64,000 bases of DNA, from positions 4,177,259 to 4,241,258 of the forward strand of contig CM041551.1 of the NCBI GenBank assembly GCA_023238725.1, written 5' to 3'. The number at the start of each line of letters is the position of its first letter. Position 1 is the stretch's first letter. The notes under the pieces are model-generated. The model was given only the letters and a program-made list of their open reading frames with translations. It searched no databases and had not been told where the DNA came from. The position numbers were made by a program, and so were the translations under genes. The stretch is from Scortum barcoo (taxonomy: Eukaryota; Chordata; Actinopteri; Centrarchiformes; Terapontidae). Shown here one piece after another: positions 47,373-58,826 of this stretch.

Positions 47373-47966
47373 ATGGGTCGTCTAAAACAAAAAAAAAACA
47401 ACAACAAAAAGGAACAGTTTAATTGGAAAGTTAAACAAAATAGTTCAGTAAGTCTCTGTGGCCTCTTTGAAAAGGGAGGTTTCAGTGGAGGCCCGGGAAC
47501 GTTATTGAGTGAAACAAAACCATGCCAAAACCTTCTGGCTTCTCACAAAATCATCACAGGGAGGGCCAGAGAGCTATACCCTGGGCATGTCACTGATGTC
47601 ATCTTAATGGAAATACAATATAATACAATATATATATTTTTTAAATCCCACAATGTCTTGAAATTAGGATTTATGTCCGTCTTGCTTTGTTGTGTGCGAA
47701 TCAAAATGTATCAGATGACGAAGAACACCGTTTTCCTTTTCCTCCTCTTGGTTGCCCGGTGCCCAGAATTGGAAGGCATTACAAACAGATGTTGTCCAAA
47801 GATGTTTGGAGCACTTTTGTTCACATGGGCCCCTCTGGTAAGGAAAAAAAATGAATTGAATTATATGATATTTCTTTTAAAAGGATTCACTGGGAGCTTT
47901 TCAAAGCCGCTGTCTCAAGAAGACATTTTCATTGGAGGAGAAGAAAATGATATGCCTTTGAAATAA
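47373..47966 (+). other. Longest ORF (197 codons), probably non-coding
   Basis: The frame starts in an A-rich stretch (Lys/Asn-rich N-terminus) and crosses an AT-rich centre (about 47610-47645). It has a Phe/Leu-rich segment at residues 120-128 and no domain that I know. The ATG context and A-rich start are unlike a typical fish gene, and no promoter or poly(A) signal fits. The part from about 47660 to 47960 is repeat-free with even composition. A conserved non-coding element is at least as likely as a coding exon. Confidence 0.15.
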
Positions 47967-48815
47967 CACGGCATGGTTTATGAAGGCAAGAAAAACATCT
48001 TACTATTCTTCTTCCATTTTAGTTTAGATATGCTGCTTTACTGTGGCTCCTCTTGCAGACAATGGATTCACAATGCGAGGTTGAATGGCCTTTTGATACC
48101 TTAGTACTGTGACTGATAAAACACCAAACTTGTGATTTAAATCCCTTAAAACCTCCACATTACATTTACTGTGTTCTAACCGCCACAAATGGCATTTTTC
48201 TCTTCTCTTTCTTCTCTAAATATGGGTTTGGGAGTTTCTCAGCTTTCAACAACTAGCTTGAGGCACATTGAAAGACCATTGCTTGCTGCCACTCCCCACC
48301 TGGAAATACACCTCCAAATAACATGCACAGCAGCTGACGTCAGCCTCTTCCCCTGTGAAAGAGAGGTGAGAGCTTTGTAGGTAAAGGCTTGGGAAGTGGA
48401 CTCTCTGTAGCCTCATCCCATTGAGACACAATGGAGAAAAAACGTACACAGCTATGGAGACCCAAAGTGATCAAGTAGAATATATAAATGACCACACAAA
48501 TAATTATAGAAATTGTGTAAACATATTAACTAAGAACATGTTAAATATAATCAGGAAATCAGTCCAACTAAACATCATTAGTTTGAAAATGAGTTATTTT
48601 TTGTGTCATCATAGGATTTTAAGTTTCAGTTAGTTAGTTAAACTGTCTATTTTAATTTCATTATGATATTTTCTCAATTACATGGTGAAGTAAGCTAAAA
48701 AAAAAGTTACAAGTTGCTCAAAGTTACATCTCTCGATGTTCCTACTTGACATTCACTTCCTGAAAAGGCATCTGCAGGTGCCTTTGCGACTACTTCACTG
48801 TGATTTATGCAGTGA
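47967..48815. other. Non-coding stretch
   Basis: Unique AT-rich sequence. I see no repeat family, exon-like segment or RNA gene in it. Confidence 0.55.
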
Positions 48816-48819
48816 TTGA

Positions 48820-49097
48820 CTTTTTATACTACCAAACAACGAATTAAAACCAAACCCATCCGAAAAACACTTGAAACACACACACACACGACAACGCAAC
48901 AAACATCAACATGATAAGGATCATCTAAAAGGCCAAGAACCATCTTTGGGAAAAATGTATTTGATGTGTACAAGATTTTTGCTGCTAACATGGAAGAGTT
49001 GGGATTTATGAGCTGTACTGCAACCAGCCACGAGGGGGGGTGTTGATTTCGCTTGTAGGTAGCTGCCATGTCGTCCATCGTTATATACAGTCTATGG
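48820..49097. repeat. Teleost interspersed repeat ending TTATATACAGTCTATGG
   Basis: The right end GTCGTCCATCG then TTATATACAGTCTATGG (49081-49097), the preceding CTGCAACCAGCCACGAGGG (49018-49036) and AACATGGAAGAGTTGGGATT (about 48988-49007) follow the order of a repeat I have met in many fish transcripts and introns. A short (AC)n lies inside at about 48875-48889. The left boundary is approximate and the class unknown. Confidence 0.55.
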
Positions 49098-49222
49098 CAT
49101 CAGCGAATTAGAGGTATCTGCTGTTAAAATGAATGTAGACAGAGACAGTAATGAATCTTTTATTCAGCTAAACAATGCTACATATGCTACCTAAGCTAAC
49201 TAGCATGTTGTGAGTCTGTAAT

Positions 49223-49885
49223 ATCAAGAATCAAGAATCATTTATTGTTATCATGTTTTCACATGACAAAATTAAAGATTGGTGACTTCCAGCTTCAAAC
49301 ATAATATAGTAAAAAATAGTAATACTAAGTAATAGTAAAAATATGTAATATGTACACAAATATCCAAAGTCCAAAGTTGCAGCAGCAATGCACAGTAGGG
49401 GTAGGGGGTGGGTCAGTTGTTCAAGTGCAGTCAAGTGCATGTCTCAAGTTCTCAATAAGGGGAAATGCATTGTACAGCTCTGGGGAAAAAGCTGTTTTTC
49501 AGTCTGCTAGTTGTTGTCTTTATGTTTCTGTACCTGCTTTCCAGATGGAAGCGGTACAAACAGTCCATTTCCCAGGTGGGTAGGGATCGGCGGCAATATG
49601 TCGGGTCTTCTTCTGCATCCGGCCAGCGTATATTGAGTCCAGGTCTGGAAGAGGACTTCCCACAATCCCCTGTGCTGTTTTCACCACCCGGGCTAAGTCC
49701 TTTCGGTCTTGTGCAGTGCAGCTGCCATACCACACTGCTGCACTGAGGGCAGAGGATGCTCTCTATTGTGGCCCTGTAGAGAAGTTTGTCAGGAGCTGAG
49801 GGGAGAGTCCAGCACGTTTCAGCTTCCTGAGGAAGAAGAGTCTTTGTTGATCCTTCTTTACCAGGTGAGCTGATATATCACGTAT
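49223..49885 (-). mobile_element. 5'-truncated LINE (CR1/L2/Rex1 group), ORF2 C-terminus and 3' UTR
   Basis: Read on the minus strand, 49885 to about 49450 encodes the region after the reverse transcriptase core of fish CR1/L2-type elements. Recognisable pieces are RLFFLRKLKRAGLSPQLL, then WYGSCTAQDRKDLARVVKTA, then IVGSPLPDLDSIYAG, KTRHIAADP, YRNIKT and SRLKNSFFPRA. These pieces lie in different frames, and there is an in-frame stop after LLTNF caused by a small insertion, so the copy is dead. A roughly 220-base AT-rich 3' UTR follows, ending in AATAAATGATTCTTGATTC with a 7-base tandem repeat (TGATTCT), as CR1/L2 elements end. The catalytic reverse transcriptase and endonuclease parts are missing. 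The exact family name is uncertain. Confidence 0.85.
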
Positions 49886-50862
49886 CACTCAGGATCAAAG
49901 TGAAGAGTCACCTGTGGACTAGAGTGAACAATGAATGACTGAATCAAAATACTGTTAACCTAACTTGGAGTTGACCCACTTACATTAACTACTGCCACTA
50001 ACTCTGGGTCATAGAGCCGATGACTTTCTCAGAATCATTGATCTCACACTCTTCCCTGAAATACTCCATCCACATGATTGTGATGGCGCAGCATTTGCAG
50101 TATGCTCTGCAGTACGTGTAAATCATGTCATTACACAGTTTGAACAGGAGAGGTTAGCCCTAATTACATGCCTGCGGGGCGGCTGGAGGTGAAGAGGCGC
50201 CGAGGTGAGCTTTAAGCCTCTGTATGTAGCAGAGGAAAATGCGAGGAATGACAAAAGACCTGCAACAGGAACGGGCAGACAGAGGCTTTTCACAGAAGTT
50301 AAGAGTCAGATAGGAGGAATCCTTGCCATTCCTCGCATTGCTCTGAGCCAGGCCACAGGAATAGGTTGTGTGAAATGACAGACACAAAGTTCATCAGACG
50401 CTAAAACACTCCTGTGGTGTTGTTTGTGCCTGTCACCAAGCCACTAATCAAAGAGCACAGATCCTCTTTCAGGTCCACTGTTCCGCATTCCCCAACCTAA
50501 CATGTCATTTTAAGGACGATGTCAGATTTCTGACTTCAGTTCGAACGTGTTTCTGCAGAGCTTGTTGCCTTTATCGCCTCGCCTTTCCCCTCCACAGCAC
50601 TGATATCTTGACACTGACATTATGTCCGACCAGTGAAAAGACAGAAAGGGGTTATCTTTGTGTGATATGAGTTGTAACATACCTCAACCCCTAATCTAAA
50701 GCTTGTGTAAATAAAGTCTCAAAGCCTGGACCACTTCAAACGAGCTCGTACAGTACACTCTTTGATCAAGAGTCACTTCTCTATTTATTCAATAATAAAG
50801 CACAGTTTCATCATTGCAACGTTATGCCTTTCCTTCCAGTTCCTGGAGCTTATCTCTGAAGG
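49886..50862. other. Non-coding stretch
   Basis: Unique sequence with no recognisable repeat, exon or RNA gene. Frames are short and without motifs. Confidence 0.5.
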
Positions 50863-50863
50863 A

Positions 50864-50890
50864 CTCTCTCTCTCTCTCTCTCTCTCTCTC
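50864..50890. repeat. (CT)13 microsatellite acting as a possible polypyrimidine tract
   Basis: A pure CT run that runs directly into CAG at 50890-50892, giving a strong acceptor-like site. Confidence 0.93.
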
Positions 50891-50892
50891 AG

Positions 50893-51026
50893 GGCAGATG
50901 GTGTCCTTTCAGGGTCACACAGAGTTGGTCTAAGCGATAGGGGAAGTGGCACCGGACCAGAAGATATCCTCCACATATTTGTCTGGAAGCCTCTTTCCTC
51001 TTCTCAGGTTCTGTTGGTGAGCAGAA
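50893..51026 (+). other. Exon-like segment after the (CT)n acceptor (speculative)
   Basis: It is bounded by (CT)n-CAG on the left and GTAAGT at 51027 on the right, with a second donor-like GTGAGC at 51017. It lies inside a 162-codon open frame (50762-51250). The peptide has no domain I know. A microsatellite that happens to end in CAG creates such an acceptor by chance, so this is weak. Confidence 0.12.
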
Positions 51027-51396
51027 GTAAGTGTGCAACAGATAACGACCCTGACTATGGAACATGTGTCCTCCGGTGTTATCATGCAGACAGAGTGATA
51101 GGGAAAATGATGGGTGAGTTGTTTTTCCCTTATGGGAGTCTAGAGACAAAACATTATCACACAGCAAGTCTGTTTTTTTGCAGGATAGGATCAGTTGTTG
51201 AATATGCAGAGAGAGAGAGTTCATTCAGTTCAGTTAAAGTAAAAAACTAAATCGAGTGGTTCTCTGATTCTGATATTGTAACATTTTAATAACTAAATAC
51301 AATATTAGGGTTTTGTACAAGGGTGAATTATGAAAAATGTCAAGGGTGTAAGAGTCATTACCAATCAGTCATATCTAAATATGTATATAATTTGTT

Positions 51397-51473
51397 CATT
51401 TTGCCACCAAAGGCAAAATGGCATTATATTTTGTAGAATCACTTGCAGTTTAATGAGCAAGTGATTCTACAAA
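51397..51473. repeat. Two adjacent inverted repeats (hairpins)
   Basis: CATTTTGCC (51397-51405) pairs with GGCAAAATG (51412-51420) across a 6-base loop. Ten bases further on, TTTGTAGAATCACTTGC (51430-51446) pairs perfectly with GCAAGTGATTCTACAAA (51457-51473) across a 10-base loop. The ACATGTC-family repeat follows within 30 bases, so the hairpins may belong to the end of a transposon. Confidence 0.9.
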
Positions 51474-51494
51474 CACAGTGGGACAACTTAACAC

Positions 51495-51545
51495 AGGTAT
51501 TTTGACATGTCACAGTAGGAAAAGCCCAGGTGTAAATAATAAAGT
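51495..51545 (+). repeat. ACATGTC family repeat, copy 3
   Basis: TTTGACATGTCACAGTAGG, AAAAGCCCAGG and TGTAAATAAT at 51501-51540 match the copy at 8.89 kb with few differences, and continue into AAAGTGAACAATGG. See that entry for the family. Confidence 0.6.
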
Positions 51546-52636
51546 GAACAATGGCCAGTTTCCATTTCGCTTCTTTAGTTTCAGGGTTCTGATATTGTGC
51601 ATGCTGACTCAATTTTACAGTTGTCGTGTTTGAACTGAATTTCCATAAAATCCATTGAGATAAAACATCACAGAAGATGAGGACATAAGTCAGTCAAACC
51701 TCAAAGCGTATTGCTTTTTTCATCATCTGTGCTTTTCACACTATAAAAAGTCAGAATTTCTTCTGTACTAAAGGCTTAATAGTCAAGAATTATGTCATAA
51801 ATGCACAATTTCCAAGGATGTGACAACCAGTTACAGAAAAATGGTATTCAGATCAGAAGCAAATTAAATTCACTTTCAAAATGAATTGACTGTCTCTGTA
51901 AAATCACTGTAGGTAAAAATGAGTGTAGCATGCGTTCATTAGATTATTGGAGCAAGGAATCTGGGGAAAAATGCTTTATTAAATCCCCAAACTTCACTGA
52001 CTCATTCTTTATTTTATTTGTATATTTTATTTACACCTTCCAAGGTTCAATCAGGATTTTGTTCATCAGTTTCTCATGTTAATGTTTCAAGAGATTTTTC
52101 CTCATAATTTAAAACTTGTCATAGCTGTTTTGATATATTTTACAATCTGACATTAATAAAATTTTGCTGCAAACACAATACTACTACTCACTGTACTCAA
52201 TCAGCAGAACGCAGAAAAACAAATCTGAATGGTTAAGTCTCAATAAAAGAGATACAGAGCTTTGATTGACTAGTACAGAAAATCTCTGCTCTCAATAAAT
52301 CTTTCACTGTCCGTGGACACAGTTTGTGGCACTCCCCTCTGCTCACACTCCCCAGGCCTCAGTCCATCCCCAGGCTGCGGCCCGCTGACACTGGGGCCGG
52401 GTACAGCTCGGCTTGGCACAGCTCTGTCCCTCTGAACCCAAGAGGACTGCTCCGGACCCCGACACGAACACAAAGAATTCATTGAAAGGCAAAAAGCGAG
52501 GGAAGACAGTTTCTCAGGAGAAGGACAATAGGCGTTCTCCTCCTTTTGGCTCACCCTTTCATCCTCGGGCGTCCACAAGGGATGCAATTGTTTGGACACT
52601 GCAATATGGGGCAAAGCTTTATAAGACGCATCGATT

Positions 52637-52665
52637 TTAATTAACTGTGGGTAATGATCTCATTA
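52637..52665. promoter_or_regulatory. Homeodomain-type motif cluster
   Basis: A palindromic TTAATTAA (52637-52644) is followed 7 bases later by the inverted pair TAATGA-TC-TCATTA (52652-52665). Paired TAAT half-sites facing each other are the binding form of paired-class and other dimerising homeodomain proteins. Regulatory function is inference; such sites also arise by chance in AT-rich DNA. Confidence 0.22.
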
Positions 52666-52669
52666 TTGG

Positions 52670-55600
52670 GGCCGAGTGGGTTCCCTGGGCCCAGCGTTGT
52701 GCACAGAGGTGAGTCTGGGGTCATCGTTCTGAAGGCCCCATGCTAACTGACAAAACATGGGGGAATTTGTCACGGTGCATCAACTCAGACACTGTCAAAC
52801 TGGACCACTTCACTCAGAATAAAGGGAAATTATCTTTTTGTGTACGTTAAACAAACAGTCTTTCGTTTTTTTTTTTTAATTGGATTAAACTTATTGCTGA
52901 CATAAGCAAAAAGTCAAGTAAAAAAGATTCTAAAATGTTGAATAGTTATTGCAACCTACAATATAGACAAAATAACGCAAAAATAGGCTCATCATCATCA
53001 TTTTTAGACACTGCCACGGCACATTAACTTGGCCTGTATTTATCAATTGTCTCCCTGAGGGCTGGGAGTAAAAAGCATTTTAGCAATGTTTTTACTAAGA
53101 AAATAAGTGGAGAGCTCCAAACAGTTGTCAAAAGATACATTTTCAGCAAAACTTTAATCATGTTTAAACTGACTTTGTTCAGGGTGCTAATGCACACCCT
53201 AAATAAATTAATGCAACAGGGAAGATGTCACTTTATTGCAACAGTGATAATCTTCTGAAAGTAATAAATCAGACTTCTCCGATAAAGCGCACATTTATTC
53301 ATTTGCAATCTGCAATAGAATGAAATGCATAATGTAGGCTGTCAAATAATGGATATGGCTGACAAGCAAGTCCTACATAACTGAATCACTTTTCGAGATT
53401 CGGGTATACTTTGTGAGTGTTTGTCTGATTTTTATTTTTGGAATCATATTTGTGCATACTATACCTTTTGGTCACCAATATTATTTGCTTACATATAAAC
53501 ACTGAGGTAATTTCAAATTTTACCACTGTTTAACACTCCAAACTGCAACTGTGAGAAAATCCTAATAAAAAAATAATAATTTCTACGCTCAGAGTGTTGT
53601 AAACCAGCCACAACACACTCCCTCCCCTGAATAGTCATTCTCTTTGCGGAGGGTCACTGCAGAAATCTTCACAGATACCTCTGAAGTTGTACTCTGAGGT
53701 AGGGGTGTGTTAGGCCTGAGCTTAACTTCCAGTGCAGCTCCCTGGAGTGATTCTGAGACTCTTGATAAATGGGGGGGATCTGGACTGCTGGCAAAGCGTA
53801 AAGCAGATATGGAGGGAGGAGAGGAGAAAGCAAGGACAGGGGTGTCAGATAGGAAGACGAGTGTAGGAGACAGAGGAGGAGAATTGGGGGATTTTTCAGA
53901 GGTCTTATCTCCAGACAGGCCAGAGGAACGGCTGGCTCCCCCGAGGACGCTCTCCAACCACTCCTATCCGTCCCCCTCATACACACTGACCTAAGCCATC
54001 CTCGCACTGGTGGGTGTGTGGGACTCTGTGTGTGCGTGTGCTCACATGATTGCCTGCATAAGCATATTCACATGCATCCATGTACTTTGAAGAGAGAGAA
54101 AAAAAGGGGATTTTCTTCTTTTGTTGTTTATGTGTTTTGTGCTTATCTGATGGTGCAAAGTGTTCCCTTCTCTGGGTTATTTATGTGTGTCTTCCTCCAG
54201 GGTTTTTCCTCTTCTTATATCTCTGCCTGTCTCACTGTGAGAAACCTTATCAGAGGGGTCACACTGGTGGCTCTGTGTGCCCTCAGCATATCATAATCAA
54301 TGCTCGGTTGAACAGCAGCAGCATACCACTGAGGTTGTTTTTGTGTTCATGCCGACGGGGAAAAGACTCCATGTCAGACCGTTGCACTGTGGGAGATTTT
54401 CTGCATTTTGCCTCAGTTTGAGAAGAGGAGCCACACATCGAGACAAAGACTTAATTATACTTTATGTAATGAGGGCCCAGAACAACGCACCTGAAGGTTT
54501 GATGGGTGTGGTGAAAACACTGAATCAATGGGTGTGGCTACTCTTTTATACCAGCTCTGATTAAGGGATAATGGTGTGTAACGTTCGCCTCTGTGTGAGT
54601 CTGCTTTGAGAATAGCAGCTGGGTGACATGTTGGAGATGTCATCCTTTGACTCGTGCTTGCAGTTGGCTGCTAGTTGGTGTAAAGGTTTGGGTCTTTACA
54701 GTTTGCTCAAATAAACCTGCCAGGTTTATGAAGATAGGTTTGGAAATTATCAGAGTTAAATAAATGTTTGGAGACCTCGGTAAAATGAGGGAGAGTCTAA
54801 TATCCTACAATTATAATCCTGTGTCCCAGTTTAACCCTGTCTCCAACCAAAAAATTGCATAAATATAAAGCTTATATGTAATAACAGATACAGTGTGTTT
54901 TATAGGAAGCATAGTGCTGTCTGTTTGATCTTTTTATCAGCATTATGTGGAAATGTTTGCATTGAACATTTCTGCAGTTCATCACATATTAATGTGAAAC
55001 GTATCTCTTCATCTGTCAACACGTCTCTTTTGTTTCTGCCCCCGTAAACCTCCAAATGTTCTTTTTCTGTCAAATAGCACCAGATACTAAAGGCCCCGGT
55101 GACCCTATGTGCATTCCTGTTTGCTTTTCCACTGCATCTGAAGAACCATGACGATTAGGTCAATAGGCTGATAACTGAACAAAAGCGGCTTTGTGAGAGA
55201 CGCGATTCTCGTCCTTGAACGATGCAGAGACTCAGCGCTGTTCGCTGTAGATTACTGACATGTGACTGTGATGTCAGGACGGGTGAGTGCTGTATGGTTT
55301 TACACTGAGCTGTTTCTACTTACATATGAGCAGAGATTTTAAAAGACTTGATGTGCTTGATGATGCTGGTTAAGTGGAAGTCAAAGAGCGAAAACTCAAA
55401 TGCCAGAGACCACGCTGTTGACTTGAAATGAACATATTCAAGTTTTCTCCCTGCCCAGCAAACAAATGCATCTGTGTCACCAAGATTTCTGGGATATTTA
55501 ATAGCCAACAAAATAGCATTTGTGTAGTTATCACAGCAGAATAAATCTCTCCTCCCCAGAATCAAGCAAACCAATAAAAAGCACTGCAGTACATGTAAAA

Positions 55601-58600
55601 TGTCTTGTTAAAGAGAGAATGGTTGTTCGGTGTTCTCCTAAAATCCAGAGGAGAAGTGACTAAAGGAACCCGAGAGGCCCCAGCAGCAAAGTAAATGCAT
55701 TTGACAAATCTCATGTTTTATGTGTTCTATCCGCACCGCTCGGGGCTACACAGCTAATTCAATTAAAGACACTGAATTATTCTTAAACCACTTTTATCGC
55801 CTGTGTCTCAGTGTGTCTCTGTTACTTCAGCAGGGCCGGCTGTGACAGGGATGAATACACACATTGTTTATTTTATTCATTATTTGGAGGCTTGCCAAGG
55901 AGCCTATTACTGCTAATAGACCGTTCTGTGGTGCATTATAATATAAACAGAATGTTTTACATGCCCATAAAGATAAAATATGAACGTTCCTATAGTGAGG
56001 CTCTAACTGGATCCATATAGGCCACAGCAGCTCTAAACCCAGAGCAGCGGAGACGCTGGAAGGCATGCTCAGGCTTCCTAGGAGCTTCAAAGGAGGGGCG
56101 TTTCCTGGACTTTTTAAGACTAAACACAGGGAGAGCACGCAACATGGCGTGTGTGTGTTTAGAGTACCTGAGGGCTGGAGATTGCACACTTGGACATTGT
56201 GTGTGTGTGTGTGTGTTCTGAGTGAGTAAATCGGTCTGTGGTCTGATGAGTCAGTCACCTCGTTCTAAGACCCCATTTCCTAAACACAGTGTGGTGGGCA
56301 TCTTATGTCAAGTGGTAGACTAGAGGAAGGAAAGAGGAAGAAGTCCTGATAAGAGTGAGATAAACACTTCCAGGCTCAGCCGGTGACAGAGACTCTAAAG
56401 GCTTTACACGATCCAAGCAACAACAGAAACCACAACAAGAGGAAGAGAGGAGTCGTTACCGAGCGCTTGATTAGGTTCGTCCCTCCTATCACATCTCCTC
56501 GTTTCAAGCATCAAGTGAGCTTCTCCTCTTCAGACGCTGCATCTGAGTCAGACAGCGCAGTGTGCAGCTGCTGTCGTCATGCGAGCAGTGAGGTTGGCAT
56601 CGTGATCTGATGCATCATCGTAGACATGGCACGTTAGCTGCTCGGTAACATTCAGCTTCATGCATCTGTACAGCCCATCTATACTGCTGAGAGAAGTACA
56701 GTGGGGTGGCTGTGTGTGAATAAATGTTTTTCTCAAAACTATCAAGTTCTGGAAGTACAGTGTTATTTCCAAGAGCAGTGACTGAGATTCAGATTACATA
56801 AAAGCAGAATTTCCCTCCTCACCTGTAACCGTGTTTATATTGAAAGCTCTCACTGTTTTTGGTATTTATCAATTTTAACTGAAAAATATCTGGATTCTAT
56901 TAAGAGGAGCGGACCGTTTTAAATCGATTTTTACAGCAACTTTACAAAACCACACTTTGAAAAGTAGTTGTTTCCTGAGCATCACCACAGTTTACAGTAA
57001 ACAAGGTCAGAAAACACTGCTAGCAATAAAAGTCAGGAGAGGAATGGGAAGGGAATATAAATAAGCTATAATTATCTATGAGTCCCTCTTCAAAAAAAAA
57101 AAGGAAAAGAAAAGAGAAGAAATGCTGTATGTTGGTGCTTTAAGTGATACAATTCAAAAATACAGTTTTACCACTTAACAATGCAATTTCCAGATTCCCA
57201 GCTCAATTAATTAAATATTAAAGCAGTTCATGGGAACTTTTGATTTTCTGTTGATTTTAGTGGTGTCTGTGGACAAAAGCAGTAGTGTTTCATCTAACGT
57301 TAGGTTACATTCCCTGCTGCAAGGAGACTACTTCACCAGAAAGAGCAAACCACAGCATCATTTAATCTGATTTCATGGAAGAATCTGACCCGGAGGCAGA
57401 CATCAAGAATAACTGTTGGATACTAATAGAAATAGATAATCTTCTTGCTGTTGGTCTGAGGCAGTATTCCACTGAGACTGTTTCATAACCAGTTCAAAAC
57501 TCTATAAAGCTGGTTTAACATATCATGAAGTTGATATCATTAACAGTATTCTTATTTACACATGCAGCAGGTGCAATATTTTCATTAAGTTGTGTTTCCA
57601 GGATGGACTTAAGCTTAATATTCACTCTCTTTTTAGCTTTGGTCTCCATCAACTCCTGAGACAAGAAATCTGTCACTTTGGTTGCTGAAAGAAAAACTAA
57701 CAAGACTGGCAAGAAACAGTAAGGCATATAACAAGTAATATAACAAAAATAAATGGGCTGAAAGAGCCTAGAGAGCTCAGTAGAGCTGAGGGGAACTGCA
57801 GAGCTGGATGATGATTCTCAGAGGGTTCATCAAAGTTACCTAAATGTCAAATATAATAAATTAAAAGAGAATTTATTGAGCCCTAATCATGTAATAGTTG
57901 CTGACCTTATGATTATCACAGTTTAATTATTTGCCACAGCCTTCTTTGCTGGAAACCAGAAATCCAGCTCAGTGACTGTGGACCAGAATTAAAGTTCTCC
58001 TTCTTCACTGGTGTCCAGCTGTGTGCTGCCATCAGATTAACACCAGTTGAATCCTGTCTCGTGTAGTTTCTGTCCCTCTGAGTACAACAGGGGCAGCCAC
58101 AGCTAAACGTATAGCAGTTATAAAACAAACAAAAAAGTGTCCTCTGATGTCTGAATGCACCCCGGGGCAGTAGCGTGCCTCCTCCATTCACTTCACTCGT
58201 ATTTTCCAAAACGCTGGCTCGTGCTCGCTCATTTGCTGCCAGTTCCGATTAGCCGTCTGTACACCCGCAGCAATCATTTGATTACACAGGCCGCACAGGC
58301 TATATGTTTTGCGAGTTGTGATGCCTGTTTGTGGAGCTTTGAGCGAGTATGATTTTGATATGATTTTGATTAGATTTAGGGAAATGAGAGCTGGATACAG
58401 AGCCTGCTGGCAGACACCGGGTACACAGTGACATAAAGAACATGGTATTGTTTCTGTTGGATGGAAACATCACAGACATTTGGTTCAGTTTCACAAATAT
58501 GAGGTAAAACATTTGTAGCTTTAACACCCCCTCCCTTCCCTTCGTCACACACATATGCGGATATGAGGGTAATCCTGAGCTGTGCACAAGTGTGTTTGTG

Positions 58601-58678
58601 TGTGTGTTAATGGTAAGTGTGGCTCCTTCCTTTAACCTCATTCTACTCCTGAGAAGAAGGAGGAAGGACAGAATTAAA
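52670..58678. other. Non-coding stretch
   Basis: No gene is visible. There is a T-run near 52867-52878, a purine-rich block at about 53800-53900, an A-run near 57091-57101, and a (GT)9 at 56199-56216. A frame at 53589-53957 (minus) comes from the purine-rich block. The 55040-55260 and 55990-56130 parts are repeat-free and GC-balanced, without coding signal. Confidence 0.5.
56199..56216. repeat. (GT)9 microsatellite
   Basis: A pure GT run of 18 bases. Confidence 0.9.
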
Positions 58679-58679
58679 G

Positions 58680-58826
58680 TGTGTTGGTGTGTAAATGTGT
58701 GTGTGTGTGAGTGAACGTGAGCATTTGTGTGTGTGTGTGTCTGTGTGTGAGTGAACGTGAGCATTTGTGTGTGTGTGTGTGTGTGTGAGTGAACGTGAGC
58801 ATTTGTGTGTGTGTGTGTGTGTGTGG
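58680..58826. repeat. Compound minisatellite: GAGTGAACGTGAGCATTT plus (GT)n
   Basis: The 18-base word GAGTGAACGTGAGCATTT occurs exactly three times (58709-58726, 58749-58766, 58787-58804), each followed by a GT run of about 20 bases, giving units of 40 and 38 bases. Perfect identity of the unique word with variable GT length points to recent unit duplication. The minus-strand frames here translate to repeated HTHTH peptides and are not genes. Confidence 0.95.

Noticed and set aside
49452..49746. Intact gene on either strand
   Set aside because: The minus-strand match is to a LINE ORF2 C-terminus split across frames with an in-frame stop; the plus-strand frame is its shadow.
57231..57370. Another teleost repeat (GGTGTCTGTGGACAAAAGC)
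   Set aside because: It felt familiar, but I could not match it to a second copy in the window or recall a consistent family layout.
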